Assembly: GCA_034429475.1 (NCBI GenBank)
Contig: DAOUGD010000126.1
Span: forward strand, 1-64,000
DNA: 64,000 nucleotides
DNA from: JAKQHY01 sp034429475
GTDB taxonomy: Bacteria; Chloroflexota; Anaerolineae; B4-G1; SLSP01
Reading direction: 5' to 3'
The notes under the pieces were generated by a model. The model ran no database searches. It was not told where the DNA came from and was given only the letters and a program-made list of their open reading frames with translations. Position numbers and translations under genes: made by a program. Below are positions 1 to 6,921 of the stretch, in pieces. Position 1 is the stretch's first letter, and each line of letters starts with the position of its first letter.

Positions 1-95
1 AAGCCCCGCCACAAAAATCCCTTTTATCCCCGGCCTTCAGGCCGTATTCAGTAGCTGGACGCGGTCAAATGCGATAGCCCTGGAAATATTTTGAC

Positions 96-123
96 TTGAC
101 GATAGAACATTCGTTCATATAAT
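96..123 (+). promoter_or_regulatory. Sigma-A type promoter with LexA-like operator
   Basis: TTGACG at 96-101 and a perfect TATAAT at 118-123 are separated by 16 bases. The spacer holds GAACATTCGTTC at 105-116, which has the GAAC-N4-GTTC form of the LexA (SOS) box of Gram-positive bacteria. It lies just upstream of a radical SAM/HhH protein of the DNA repair/modification type, so SOS control is a reasonable inference. Bases 1-95 show nothing else I can support. Confidence 0.7.
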
Positions 124-140
124 AGGGGTAGGAGGCAAAG

Positions 141-1292
141 ATGGACGCATTACATAAACTCCAATTGCTGGCGCCGTTGACGTGTTACGAGCCAACGGAA
201 GAGGTGAATCCCCTGGGGCAGACGGCCGCGCCTCCCCCTGTGCCGCACGATTTGAAGGACTGTATCGCGCAGGCCACGTTGCCCGGCGGGCAAAAGATTC
301 CTCTGCTCAAAACCCTCGTCTCTTCGTATTGCGAGATGGACTGCCGTTATTGCGCCATACGCGCCGGGCGCGACTTCCACCGTGAGATTTTCATCCCGGA
401 CGAGCTGGCCCAATTGACCGTGCAGCTCTACACCCAGGGATTGATTAAAGGGGCTTTTTTGAGCTCCGCGTTGATGGGTGGGGGGCCGCGCACGCAGGAT
501 CGCATCCTGGCGACGGCGGAAATATTGCGGCGCAAGTACCGTTTTCCCGGTTATCTACACGTCAAAATCATGCCCAACGCCGAGCGCGATCAGATTGCTG
601 AGGCCATGCGCTGGGCCGACCGCGTTTCCCTCAATCTGGAAGCGCCTAACGCCCAACGCCTGAGCGACCTGGCGCCCCGCAAGGAATTCTCCGGCGCGCT
701 GTTCCAACGGCTGCGCTGGGTGGATGAATTGCGCCGCGCTGCCACCGGTCCGGGGCGCGTCCCTAGCGCGACCACGCAGTTTGTGGTGGGCGCGGTCGGC
801 GAGCCGGACGTGGAATTGCTCACGACTGCGGCCTACCTGTACCGGGAGTTGCGGTTGGCCCGCACCTACTTCAGCAGCTTCAGCCCGGTGCCGGATACAC
901 CGCTGTCCGACCACGCGCCGAGCGATCCGGTGCGCGAGCACCGGCTATACCAGGCGTCCTTCCTGTTGCGCGATTACGGCTTCGATGTGGAGGAGCTGCC
1001 GTTTGTCCAGGACGGCAATCTGCCTAGGGACGCCGACCCCAAACTGGCGTGGGCGCGCCTGCATTTGACTTACGCCCCGGTCGAGGTGAACACCGCCGAC
1101 CGCGCGACGCTGCTGCGCATCCCCGGCATCGGCCCGAAGAATGCCGACCGCATTGTGTCCGCGCGCCGCCTGGGGACGCTGGCCGATCTGCGCGATTTAC
1201 GCCACCTGGGGATTGCGACGCAACGCGCAATGCCCTTTATCTTGCTAAACGGCAAACAACCGCCGCGCCAACTCGGTCTGTGGGCAACGTGA
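141..1292 (+). CDS. Radical SAM protein with C-terminal helix-hairpin-helix, putative DNA repair/modification enzyme
   Basis: A 383-residue protein. The radical SAM cluster motif CxxxCxxC is at Cys64, Cys68 and Cys71 (SSYCEMDCRYC). The C-terminal part (about residues 315-350) is a ComEA-like helix-hairpin-helix reading VNTADRATLLRIPGIGPKNA, a non-specific DNA-binding fold. This order matches the family called putative DNA modification/repair radical SAM protein, which in other genomes is linked to a uracil-DNA-glycosylase-like partner. The partner is not next to it here, although the window starts only 140 bases upstream. The ATG follows GTAGGAGG at good spacing. The upstream promoter carries a LexA-like box. 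The family assignment is strong; the chemical reaction is unknown. Confidence 0.85.
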   Translation: MDALHKLQLLAPLTCYEPTEEVNPLGQTAAPPPVPHDLKDCIAQATLPGGQKIPLLKTLVSSYCEMDCRYCAIRAGRDFHREIFIPDELAQLTVQLYTQGLIKGAFLSSALMGGGPRTQDRILATAEILRRKYRFPGYLHVKIMPNAERDQIAEAMRWADRVSLNLEAPNAQRLSDLAPRKEFSGALFQRLRWVDELRRAATGPGRVPSATTQFVVGAVGEPDVELLTTAAYLYRELRLARTYFSSFSPVPDTPLSDHAPSDPVREHRLYQASFLLRDYGFDVEELPFVQDGNLPRDADPKLAWARLHLTYAPVEVNTADRATLLRIPGIGPKNADRIVSARRLGTLADLRDLRHLGIATQRAMPFILLNGKQPPRQLGLWAT

Positions 1293-1293
1293 C

Positions 1294-1321
1294 TTTACAT
1301 TGATGAAAGTCAATATATAAT
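1294..1321 (+). promoter_or_regulatory. Sigma-A type promoter for the OsmC gene
   Basis: TTTACA at 1294-1299, a 16-base spacer and TATAAT at 1316-1321. It starts right after the stop codon of the radical SAM gene and points at the OsmC gene about 87 bases on, so that gene probably has its own transcript. Confidence 0.6.
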
Positions 1322-1329
1322 ATAGACGA

Positions 1330-1396
1330 AACGTGGCACGTGAAACGTGAAGTTTGACTGTGAAGTCATCACATTTCACGTTTTATGTTTCATAGA
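1330..1396. repeat. Inverted ACGTGAA-type heptamer array
   Basis: ACGTGAAACGTGAAG on the left faces CACATTTCACGTTTTA on the right, with about 20 bases between, so the stretch can form an imperfect hairpin. A close relative (AAACGTGAAACGTG, then GTCAGCACATTTCA) is at 16660-16727, so this is a dispersed repeat. It sits in the 5' leader of the OsmC gene. Confidence 0.55.
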
Positions 1397-1407
1397 TTTG
1401 GAGGTCT

Positions 1408-1830
1408 ATGTCTGTGAACAAGGAGCGTGAAACGATGGAGATGGTCATTTCTTTTCCCGGTGGGAAGCGCGTGGATGCGGCCTTTGATGGGTTTGTGGTT
1501 AAGACCGACCAACCACCCCAGGGTGGTGGCGAGGGATCGGCGCCAACACCTTTCTCTCTGTTTTTGGCCTCGATGGGGACCTGCGCGGGGATTTATGTCC
1601 TTGGGTTTTGCCAGCAGCGCGGGCTGCCGACGGAAGGGGTCACTTTACGCCAAAGTGTGGACTTGGACCCGGTGACGCACATGGTCACACAGGTCAACCT
1701 GACCATTGAACTGCCGCCTGACTTCCCGGAGAAGTACGCCACCGCTCTCATTCGGACAGCGCAGTTGTGCGCGGTCAAAAAGCATCTGGAGAACCCCCCG
1801 GTGATTAACGTCACCGCGCATTTGCCCTGA
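1408..1830 (+). CDS. OsmC family protein
   Basis: A 140-residue OsmC/Ohr-fold protein. The two redox cysteines typical of the family are visible as Cys59 (SMGTCAGIYV) and Cys121 (AQLCAVKKHL). The family reduces organic hydroperoxides or acts as a small thiol protein in the cytosol; OsmC and YhfA-type branches cannot be told apart here. The ATG at 1408 follows TTTGGAGGT; internal ATGs at 1435 and 1441 are possible but lack a better ribosome site. It ends at a strong terminator shared with the convergent cold-shock gene. Confidence 0.85.
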   Translation: MSVNKERETMEMVISFPGGKRVDAAFDGFVVKTDQPPQGGGEGSAPTPFSLFLASMGTCAGIYVLGFCQQRGLPTEGVTLRQSVDLDPVTHMVTQVNLTIELPPDFPEKYATALIRTAQLCAVKKHLENPPVINVTAHLP

Positions 1831-1844
1831 TTTGGCAGGCCGAC

Positions 1845-1880
1845 AAAAAATCCCCGATTCTTGAGAATCGGGGATTTTTT
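1845..1880. terminator. Bidirectional intrinsic terminator
   Basis: AAAAAATCCCCGATTC, loop TTGAG, then its complement ending in a T run. The A run on one side and T run on the other let it serve both the OsmC gene (+) and the cold-shock gene (-). Confidence 0.9.
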
Positions 1881-1900
1881 ATAAGGCGTTTGACGGGGTT

Positions 1901-2116
1901 TTACGCCCGCTCAACTTCTTGCGCAGCGGGGCCTTTGCGGCCTTCGCCGGCGACGAAGCTGACGCGCTGCCCTTCTTCCAATGACCGAAAACCGTTGCCC
2001 GTGATGGCGCTATAGTGGACGAAGATATCGCCGCCCTTGTCGCGGGTGATGAAGCCATACCCTTTTTCGGCATTGAACCACTTTACTGTACCGGTTTCAC
2101 GCTCTGCCACACCCAT
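1901..2116 (-). CDS. Cold-shock domain protein, CspA family
   Basis: 71 residues forming one cold-shock (OB-fold) domain. The RNA-binding motifs are KGYGFI (RNP1, residues 18-23) and DIFVHY (RNP2, residues 30-35). These proteins bind single-stranded RNA and DNA and act as RNA chaperones in the cytosol. The ATG follows AAAGGAGGAC. The 138-base stretch back to the enolase stop may be a long leader of the kind used for thermal control in csp genes, but I see no defined structure there. Downstream of enolase on the same strand, with a shared terminator at 1845-1880. Confidence 0.95.
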   Translation of the reverse strand: MGVAERETGTVKWFNAEKGYGFITRDKGGDIFVHYSAITGNGFRSLEEGQRVSFVAGEGRKGPAAQEVERA

Positions 2117-2254
2117 GTCCTCCTTTCATAAGATTTTTTGTTGAGACAGAGCGTTCCAAACCATTCTCTCGGTAAACCCTTGAACTGCATTAGAACGACT
2201 GCTCATACTCACTCTCTAGTTTAGCACAAGTTTAATGTTTGCCAACTGAAATGA

Positions 2255-3544
2255 CTACTTGCCAAGATTGGTGAAGGCGCCCATCCCGGCGTAAACGCCC
2301 TGCATGTCCAACTCTTCCTCGATGCGCAGGAGTTGGTTATACTTGGCGACGCGGTCGGAGCGGCACGGCGCGCCGGTCTTGATCTGCCCGGTGTTGAGCG
2401 CCACCGCCAGGTCGGCGATGGTGGCATCCTCGGTCTCGCCGGAGCGATGGGAGGTTACGGCAGTCCAGCCGTGTTTGTGCGCCATCTCGATGGCGGCGAT
2501 GGTTTCGGTGAGCGAGCCGATCTGGTTGAGCTTGATCAGCACGGAGTTGGCGGCCTTTTCCTGGATCGCGCGGGCGATGCGCTCGGTATTCGTCACCAGC
2601 AGGTCGTCGCCCACAATCTGGATTTTGTGACCCAGGCGCGCGGTCATCAGTTTGAAGCTTTCCCAGTCATCCTCGGCCAGACCATCTTCGATGCTGATGA
2701 TGGGGTATTTCTCGACCCAACCCGCGTAGAAGTCCACCATCTCCGCGCCGGTGAGAACGCGGCCTTCTTTCTTGAGGTTGTACTTGCCATTCTCGTAGAT
2801 TTCCGAAGCTGCCGGATCCATCGCAATCCAGATGTCCTTGCCCGGCTCGTACCCGGCCTTCTGGATGGCGGCAATGATGACTTCGATGGCCTCTTCGTTG
2901 GTCTTGAGGCTCGGCGCGAAACCGCCCTCGTCCCCAACGCCGACGCCGTACCCGCGCTTTTTCAGTACGGACTTGAGCGCGTGATAGGTCTCCGCGCCCC
3001 AGCGCAGCGCTTCTGCAAAGGAAGGAGCGCCGACCGGCATCGCCATGAATTCCTGTAGATCGGGACCGTCCACCGCGTGCTTGCCGCCGTTGAGGATGTT
3101 CATCATTGGGACGGGCAGAACGTGCGCGTGCGTGCCGCCGATGTAGCGGTAGAGCGGGAGGCCCACGGCCTGCGCGGCGGCCTTCGCCACGGCCAGGGAG
3201 ACGCCCAAGATGGCGTTCGCGCCCAGGTTCGCCTTGTTGGGTGACCCGTCGAGGGCGATCATCATCTCGTCAATCCCCTTCTGATCGGTTGCATCCCAGC
3301 CGACCAGCTCATCGGCAATCGTCGTGTTGATGTTATCCACGGCCTTGAGCACACCCTTGCCCAGGTAACGCTCCTTGTCGTCGTCGCGCAATTCCAGCGC
3401 CTCGTGAACGCCGGTGGATGCGCCAGAGGGCACGGCGGCCCGTCCGACGGTGCCGTCATCCAACAAAACTTCCACTTCCACAGTGGGGTTGCCGCGCGAG
3501 TCGAGAATTTCTCGACCCCGGATCATTTCAATATAGTAGGACAT
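2255..3544 (-). CDS. eno: Enolase (phosphopyruvate hydratase)
   Basis: 429 residues, the normal length. It converts 2-phosphoglycerate to phosphoenolpyruvate in glycolysis. Family hallmarks are GREILDSRGNPTVEVEV near the start, GDEGGFAP and LIKLNQIGSLTET near the C-terminus, with the SHRSGETED signature. I start it at 3544 because the ATG follows CAGGAGGC there; a longer frame reaches back to 3664 but that stretch contains the promoter. A promoter with a nearby palindrome lies at 3600-3627. Confidence 0.98.
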   Translation of the reverse strand: MSYYIEMIRGREILDSRGNPTVEVEVLLDDGTVGRAAVPSGASTGVHEALELRDDDKERYLGKGVLKAVDNINTTIADELVGWDATDQKGIDEMMIALDGSPNKANLGANAILGVSLAVAKAAAQAVGLPLYRYIGGTHAHVLPVPMMNILNGGKHAVDGPDLQEFMAMPVGAPSFAEALRWGAETYHALKSVLKKRGYGVGVGDEGGFAPSLKTNEEAIEVIIAAIQKAGYEPGKDIWIAMDPAASEIYENGKYNLKKEGRVLTGAEMVDFYAGWVEKYPIISIEDGLAEDDWESFKLMTARLGHKIQIVGDDLLVTNTERIARAIQEKAANSVLIKLNQIGSLTETIAAIEMAHKHGWTAVTSHRSGETEDATIADLAVALNTGQIKTGAPCRSDRVAKYNQLLRIEEELDMQGVYAGMGAFTNLGK

Positions 3545-3581
3545 ACTTTTGCCTCCTGAGACTGTTTTGATAAAGGTTCGG

Positions 3582-3627
3582 TCATACTTGACCGGAAGTA
3601 TGATACACCAAAGAGGGTAAAGCGCAA
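3582..3627 (-). promoter_or_regulatory. Enolase promoter with palindromic operator candidate
   Basis: On the minus strand TTGCGC (3622-3627), a 16-base spacer and TATCAT (3600-3605). An 8-base inverted repeat, TCATACTT/AAGTATGA with six bases between (3582-3603), overlaps the -10 element and start point. This position suits a repressor site; the regulator is unknown. Confidence 0.5.
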
Positions 3628-3643
3628 GGATAGTTTCATTTCT

Positions 3644-3699
3644 CACCGGATTGAACGGATTCAACGGAAGCTATCCGTGAGAATCCATCCAATCCGGTG
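3644..3699. repeat. Inverted AACGGATT-type array
   Basis: CACCGGATTGAACGGATTC pairs with GAATCCATCCAATCCGGTG (17 of 19 positions) across 18 bases. One of several AACGGATT-based inverted arrays in the window (also 18727-18788 and 37162-37223). It lies between two minus-strand genes (HtrA and enolase). Confidence 0.65.
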
Positions 3700-3718
3700 C
3701 AGAGGGGATAGGTGAGGT

Positions 3719-4978
3719 TTATTCTGGCAAGGCGCCCGGTCGTGCGCCCAGCGTGATCGTGACGGTCTGGCTCTCACTGTCGCGTAGGATGGTCAGGGTC
3801 ACTTCCTGGTCAGGTACGGCCTGGCCGATGGCGGCGACGAGGTCCTCAAAGCTGGCGACCGGCGTCTCATCAAAGCTGACGATGACATCCCCGCCCACCA
3901 CGGTCTGCACGCCGTCTATGGTCACGGGTGTCTCGCTGCCACGCAACCCGGCTGCCTCCGCCGGGCCATCAGCGATGACTTTGATGACGAGCGCGCCGCG
4001 CTGCTCCGCGTCCAGCCCCATCGCCGTGGCTATATCCGGTGTGAGCGAGGTGCCTTGGATGCCGACCCAGGCGTGTTCGTAGCTGCCCTGCCCGATGAGT
4101 GCGGGCACGACTTTGGCGACAGTGGCGGAAGGAATGGCAAATCCGATGCCTGCCGACGAGCTTACCGACGAGATGATGGCGCTGGGCACTCCCACGACCT
4201 CGCCTTCCGCGTTGAGCAAGACGCCGCCAGAGTTGCCGGGGTTGATGGGCGCGTCAGTTTGGATGATGTCCGGGATGGTAAAGCTGCCGGTCGTGCTTTC
4301 CGAATTGACGGGCAGCGAGCGCTCCAATGCGCTGACGAAGCCCACCGTCATCGTGTTGCTCAGCGCGAAGGGGTTGCCGATGGCGACGACGAGTTGTCCT
4401 ACTTTTACCTGCGTCGAATCGCCCATTTTCACCGGCGTCAGGCGGTCGGCCGGCAGGTCCACCTTGATCACGGCCAGGTCGCTATCCGGGTCGGCGCCGA
4501 CCAGTTCAGCGGGTACGATGCTTCCATCCGCAAATTGCACAGTGATCTTGTCAGCGTTGGCCACGACGTGGTTGTTGGTGACGATGTGTCCCTCTTTATC
4601 CCACACAAAGCCGGAACCGGCGCCTTGTTGATACGGCAGCTCGGATGAATCGGGATCTATGTAGGGCAGGAAGGGGTTGTCACCCGATGGAATTTCAACC
4701 TTTTGCCCTACCTGGATGCTGACGACGGAGGGATTTACCTCTTCGTAGATAGCTGCCAGGCGCGCCTGTAACTCGTCCAGGATTTGATCCTGGGTCAGAT
4801 TGTCAGCCGGTAAGGGCGCCGACGCCGGTTGGATTCCCACCGGGTTGGCTGCCGGTTGTTCCTCTATGGGTGTGCCGGCCGGCTCTCTTGAACCTTCCAC
4901 AATTCGGCCTACCGTCGCACAGCCCATAGACACCATCAGAGACGCAATCAACACTAAAGTCAATCCCCACTTTTTCAT
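3719..4978 (-). CDS. HtrA/DegP-type serine protease with PDZ domain, likely lipoprotein
   Basis: 419 residues. The N-terminal hydrophobic stretch ending VSMGC (Cys20) suggests a lipoprotein signal, though Ser at the -3 position is not canonical. A trypsin-like domain follows with His137 (TNNHVV), Asp167 (PDSDLAVI) and Ser250 (NPGNSGGV) as catalytic triad, then one PDZ domain (about residues 305-410) with the ALVIKVIADGPAEAAGL loop. Such proteases degrade or refold misfolded exported proteins at the cell surface. The ATG follows TTAGGAGGTG. A linker rich in Ala and Pro (residues 30-60) joins anchor and protease. Confidence 0.92.
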   Translation of the reverse strand: MKKWGLTLVLIASLMVSMGCATVGRIVEGSREPAGTPIEEQPAANPVGIQPASAPLPADNLTQDQILDELQARLAAIYEEVNPSVVSIQVGQKVEIPSGDNPFLPYIDPDSSELPYQQGAGSGFVWDKEGHIVTNNHVVANADKITVQFADGSIVPAELVGADPDSDLAVIKVDLPADRLTPVKMGDSTQVKVGQLVVAIGNPFALSNTMTVGFVSALERSLPVNSESTTGSFTIPDIIQTDAPINPGNSGGVLLNAEGEVVGVPSAIISSVSSSAGIGFAIPSATVAKVVPALIGQGSYEHAWVGIQGTSLTPDIATAMGLDAEQRGALVIKVIADGPAEAAGLRGSETPVTIDGVQTVVGGDVIVSFDETPVASFEDLVAAIGQAVPDQEVTLTILRDSESQTVTITLGARPGALPE

Positions 4979-5126
4979 AGTACACCTCCTAATACTTTTC
5001 GTAGCTTCATAGTATGCCTTAAGTATAGCGCACTTGGGCAGCAGCGTCTTTAAGAGTGGGTGTGGTTAACTTTAAGAAAAGATTAAGAGCTTGCGAATCG
5101 TTTACAAGATTTTAACAGCGGCCCTA

Positions 5127-5154
5127 TTTACAAATTGGGCGACGGGCATATAAT
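5127..5154 (+). promoter_or_regulatory. Promoter of the riboswitch transcript
   Basis: TTTACA at 5127-5132, 16-base spacer, TATAAT at 5149-5154, giving a start near 5161. The 5000-5126 stretch upstream holds nothing else I can support. Confidence 0.65.
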
Positions 5155-5224
5155 ATCTATGGATGTGAGGGGGGCGCGGAATACATCCAACCAGGGCGGC
5201 AGTTAAGGTCCTGGCGGTTAACAG

Positions 5225-5396
5225 GTTGAGTATCTCGCCGAATGTGAGCGCCTGGTCATCAGGCTACCTGACAACGGGGGAACCACTATCGGGGCGAATC
5301 GCCCACGCTTGGTTAGTCGTGACGCAGCTAACCGGAGTGCGGCGTAGGGTCACTTCTTTGGCCCAAGTCCGACAGCTAACCTCGTAGGCGTGAAAG
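5225..5396 (+). promoter_or_regulatory. Cyclic di-AMP riboswitch (ydaO/yuaA class)
   Basis: The conserved landmarks of this class appear in order: CTCGCCGAAT near 5235, ACGGGGGAACCA near 5272, GGGGCGAATCGCC near 5286, and CCAAGTCCGACAGCTAACC followed by TCGTAGGCG ending at 5390. CGCC (5236-5239) and GGCG (5387-5390) can close the outer stem. The 3' block is nearly identical to what I recall of the Bacillus ydaO element. An intrinsic terminator follows at once, the usual arrangement for a switch that stops transcription when c-di-AMP is bound. The only gene downstream before the next terminator is a 49-codon ORF. Confidence 0.9.
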
Positions 5397-5427
5397 AAGG
5401 ACACCCGGCAACGTGGCGTCCTTTTTT
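5397..5427 (+). terminator. Riboswitch expression-platform terminator
   Basis: AAGGACACC and GGCGTCCTT form a stem with one mismatch, followed by a T run. It lies directly after the riboswitch and 77 bases before the small ORF. Confidence 0.8.
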
Positions 5428-5504
5428 GTTGTGTTTGAAAGGTGTTCACGTTGACGGAGTTTGTCCCTTTCAGCAAGAGCATCAGTAAACACAGGAGGCT
5501 TACG

Positions 5505-5654
5505 ATGGAAACTTGGTTTTGGGCACACTATGTAGCGAGCGTCATCACTGAGGAACGCATTCACCCCATGCGGCGGGAGCCTTTTCTCCTGAGCGACTTC
5601 AACTTTTCCTGGCTGAAGTCGCTTGCCCGCACTATCACCGGCTTGTTCCTATAG
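5505..5654 (+). CDS. Small 49-residue protein under the c-di-AMP riboswitch
   Basis: Starts METWFWAHYVASVITEER and ends in a hydrophobic, possibly amphipathic helix (SWLKSLARTITGLFL). The ATG has a strong ribosome site, ACAGGAGGCTTACG. It is the only ORF between the riboswitch terminator (5397-5427) and the next terminator (5664-5702), so it forms its own transcription unit. I do not recognise the family. Known c-di-AMP switches control potassium transport, osmolyte and cell wall genes, so a membrane-associated or regulatory peptide in osmotic control is a guess only. A longer reading frame from 5442 would begin before the ribosome site and is less likely. Confidence 0.6.
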   Translation: METWFWAHYVASVITEERIHPMRREPFLLSDFNFSWLKSLARTITGLFL

Positions 5655-5663
5655 GTTGGTCAT

Positions 5664-5702
5664 AAAAAGTGGCTCTTGATCCCCCTTCAAGGGCCACTTT
5701 TT
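5664..5702 (+). terminator. Intrinsic terminator after the small ORF
   Basis: AAAAAGTGGC, inner stem TTGA/TCAA, then GCCACTTTTT. It closes the riboswitch unit 10 bases after the stop codon. Confidence 0.85.
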
Positions 5703-5703
5703 C

Positions 5704-5753
5704 GTAGTCCGTAGTTCGTAGTTCGTCATTCGTCATTCGTAATTCGCAACGGA
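5704..5753. repeat. Heptamer array (GTAGTTC/GTCATTC)
   Basis: Five to six 7-base units (GTAGTTC, GTAGTTC, GTCATTC, GTCATTC, GTAATTC) placed between the terminator and the ribosome site of the next gene. The same unit family in the other orientation is at 62657-62721. Confidence 0.8.
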
Positions 5754-5760
5754 GGTTTCT

Positions 5761-6819
5761 GTGACCCTTCAAGTGGGGATTCTGGGGTTTGCACACGGAC
5801 ACGTCAACGCCTACTGCGCCCAGTGGCGCGATCATCCTGAATGGGGCGTGCGGGTGTCCGCCGGTTGGGATCACGACGCCGGGCGGCTGGCGCAGGCGGC
5901 GCAGGATTTTGGCGTGACGCCCTACGCGGAGGTGGACGCGCTGCTGTCGTCCGATGTGGCGGCGGTGGTGGTGGCGGCAGAAACGGCGCGGCACGCCGAC
6001 CTGGTGGAGCAGGCCGCTGCCGCCGACAAGTCCATCATCGTGCAGAAACCGCTCGCGCTGACGTTGCCGGAGGCGGACCGCATGGTGGCTGCGGTGGAAC
6101 GCTACGGCGTCCCGTTCACGATGGCCTGGCAAATGCGTGTGGACCCACAGAATGTGCAGATCAAGTCGCTGCTGGCAAGCGGGCAGTTGGGGCAGGTGTT
6201 CATGGTGCGTCGCCGCCACGGCTTGGGCACACACACCTGGCCCAACTTCACGCAGCTCTGGCACAATCAGCCGGAACTTAACCGCGATATCTGGGCCGAC
6301 GACGCCGCGCATCCCATTGACTTCATCCACTGGCTGCTGGGCGCACCGGAGACGGTGACGGCGGAGATCATGTCGCTGTATGACCGGCGCGTGCCGATGG
6401 ACAACGGCGTCGCCGTCTTCCGCTATCCGGGCGGGCCGCTGGCTGTCGTGGAGTGTTCTTTTACGTGTACGTCCGCCGAGAGTACCACCGAGGTGGTGGC
6501 GGAGAAGGGGAGCCTCGTGCAGAACTATGGCGACGTCCCCAGTTGCAACGTGCCGCGCCCGGCGGACGCCTGCGGCCTCAAGTGGTACACGCTCGAGACG
6601 GGGCAGTGGACATGCAGCGACATCGCCAGCCCGGCGCATCACGGCGCGCGTATTGCGGGATTGGCCGGCCCGCTGGCGGATTTCCTGCACGGGCGCCGGC
6701 CGGCGTTGGCTTCTGTTGAGGAGGGGCGCACGTCGCTGCGGATGACGTTGGCCTGTTATGTCTCTGTCCGCGAGGGACGCCGGGTGCGGTTGGATGACCC
6801 GGCGATTGGGGCAGTGTAG
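5761..6819 (+). CDS. Gfo/Idh/MocA family oxidoreductase
   Basis: 352 residues. The N-terminal Rossmann domain begins LQVGILGFAHGHVNAY, which departs from the classic GxGxxG loop but keeps the fold; VQKPLALTLPEADRM (about residues 95-110) matches the family motif EKP with Gln for Glu. The C-terminal half (about 125-330) is the substrate domain. Members oxidise or reduce sugars, inositols and similar compounds with NAD(P). GTG start preceded by ACGGAGGTTT. It converges with the GH16 gene; a role in sugar use is plausible from context, but the substrate is unknown. Confidence 0.85.
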   Translation: MTLQVGILGFAHGHVNAYCAQWRDHPEWGVRVSAGWDHDAGRLAQAAQDFGVTPYAEVDALLSSDVAAVVVAAETARHADLVEQAAAADKSIIVQKPLALTLPEADRMVAAVERYGVPFTMAWQMRVDPQNVQIKSLLASGQLGQVFMVRRRHGLGTHTWPNFTQLWHNQPELNRDIWADDAAHPIDFIHWLLGAPETVTAEIMSLYDRRVPMDNGVAVFRYPGGPLAVVECSFTCTSAESTTEVVAEKGSLVQNYGDVPSCNVPRPADACGLKWYTLETGQWTCSDIASPAHHGARIAGLAGPLADFLHGRRPALASVEEGRTSLRMTLACYVSVREGRRVRLDDPAIGAV

Positions 6820-6830
6820 TTTGAAAACAA

Positions 6831-6911
6831 CCCCGCGCCGGATGCATTTGGCGCGGGGCGAAGAGGAATACCATGACCTTCCCAGCGGGGGATCGCGCCC
6901 GCTGGGAAGGT
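6831..6911. other. Two GC-rich hairpins between convergent genes
   Basis: CCCCGCGCC/GGCGCGGGG (6831-6858) and ACCTTCCCAGCGGG with its exact complement (6876-6911). No T run follows either, so they are not classic terminators, but they may stop or stabilise both transcripts. Confidence 0.5.
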
Positions 6912-6921
6912 CTGGCGGATG

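Noticed and set aside
5635..6690. 351-codon minus-strand frame opposite the oxidoreductase
   Set aside because: Arg/His-rich shadow, and it would run into the heptamer array and small ORF terminator.
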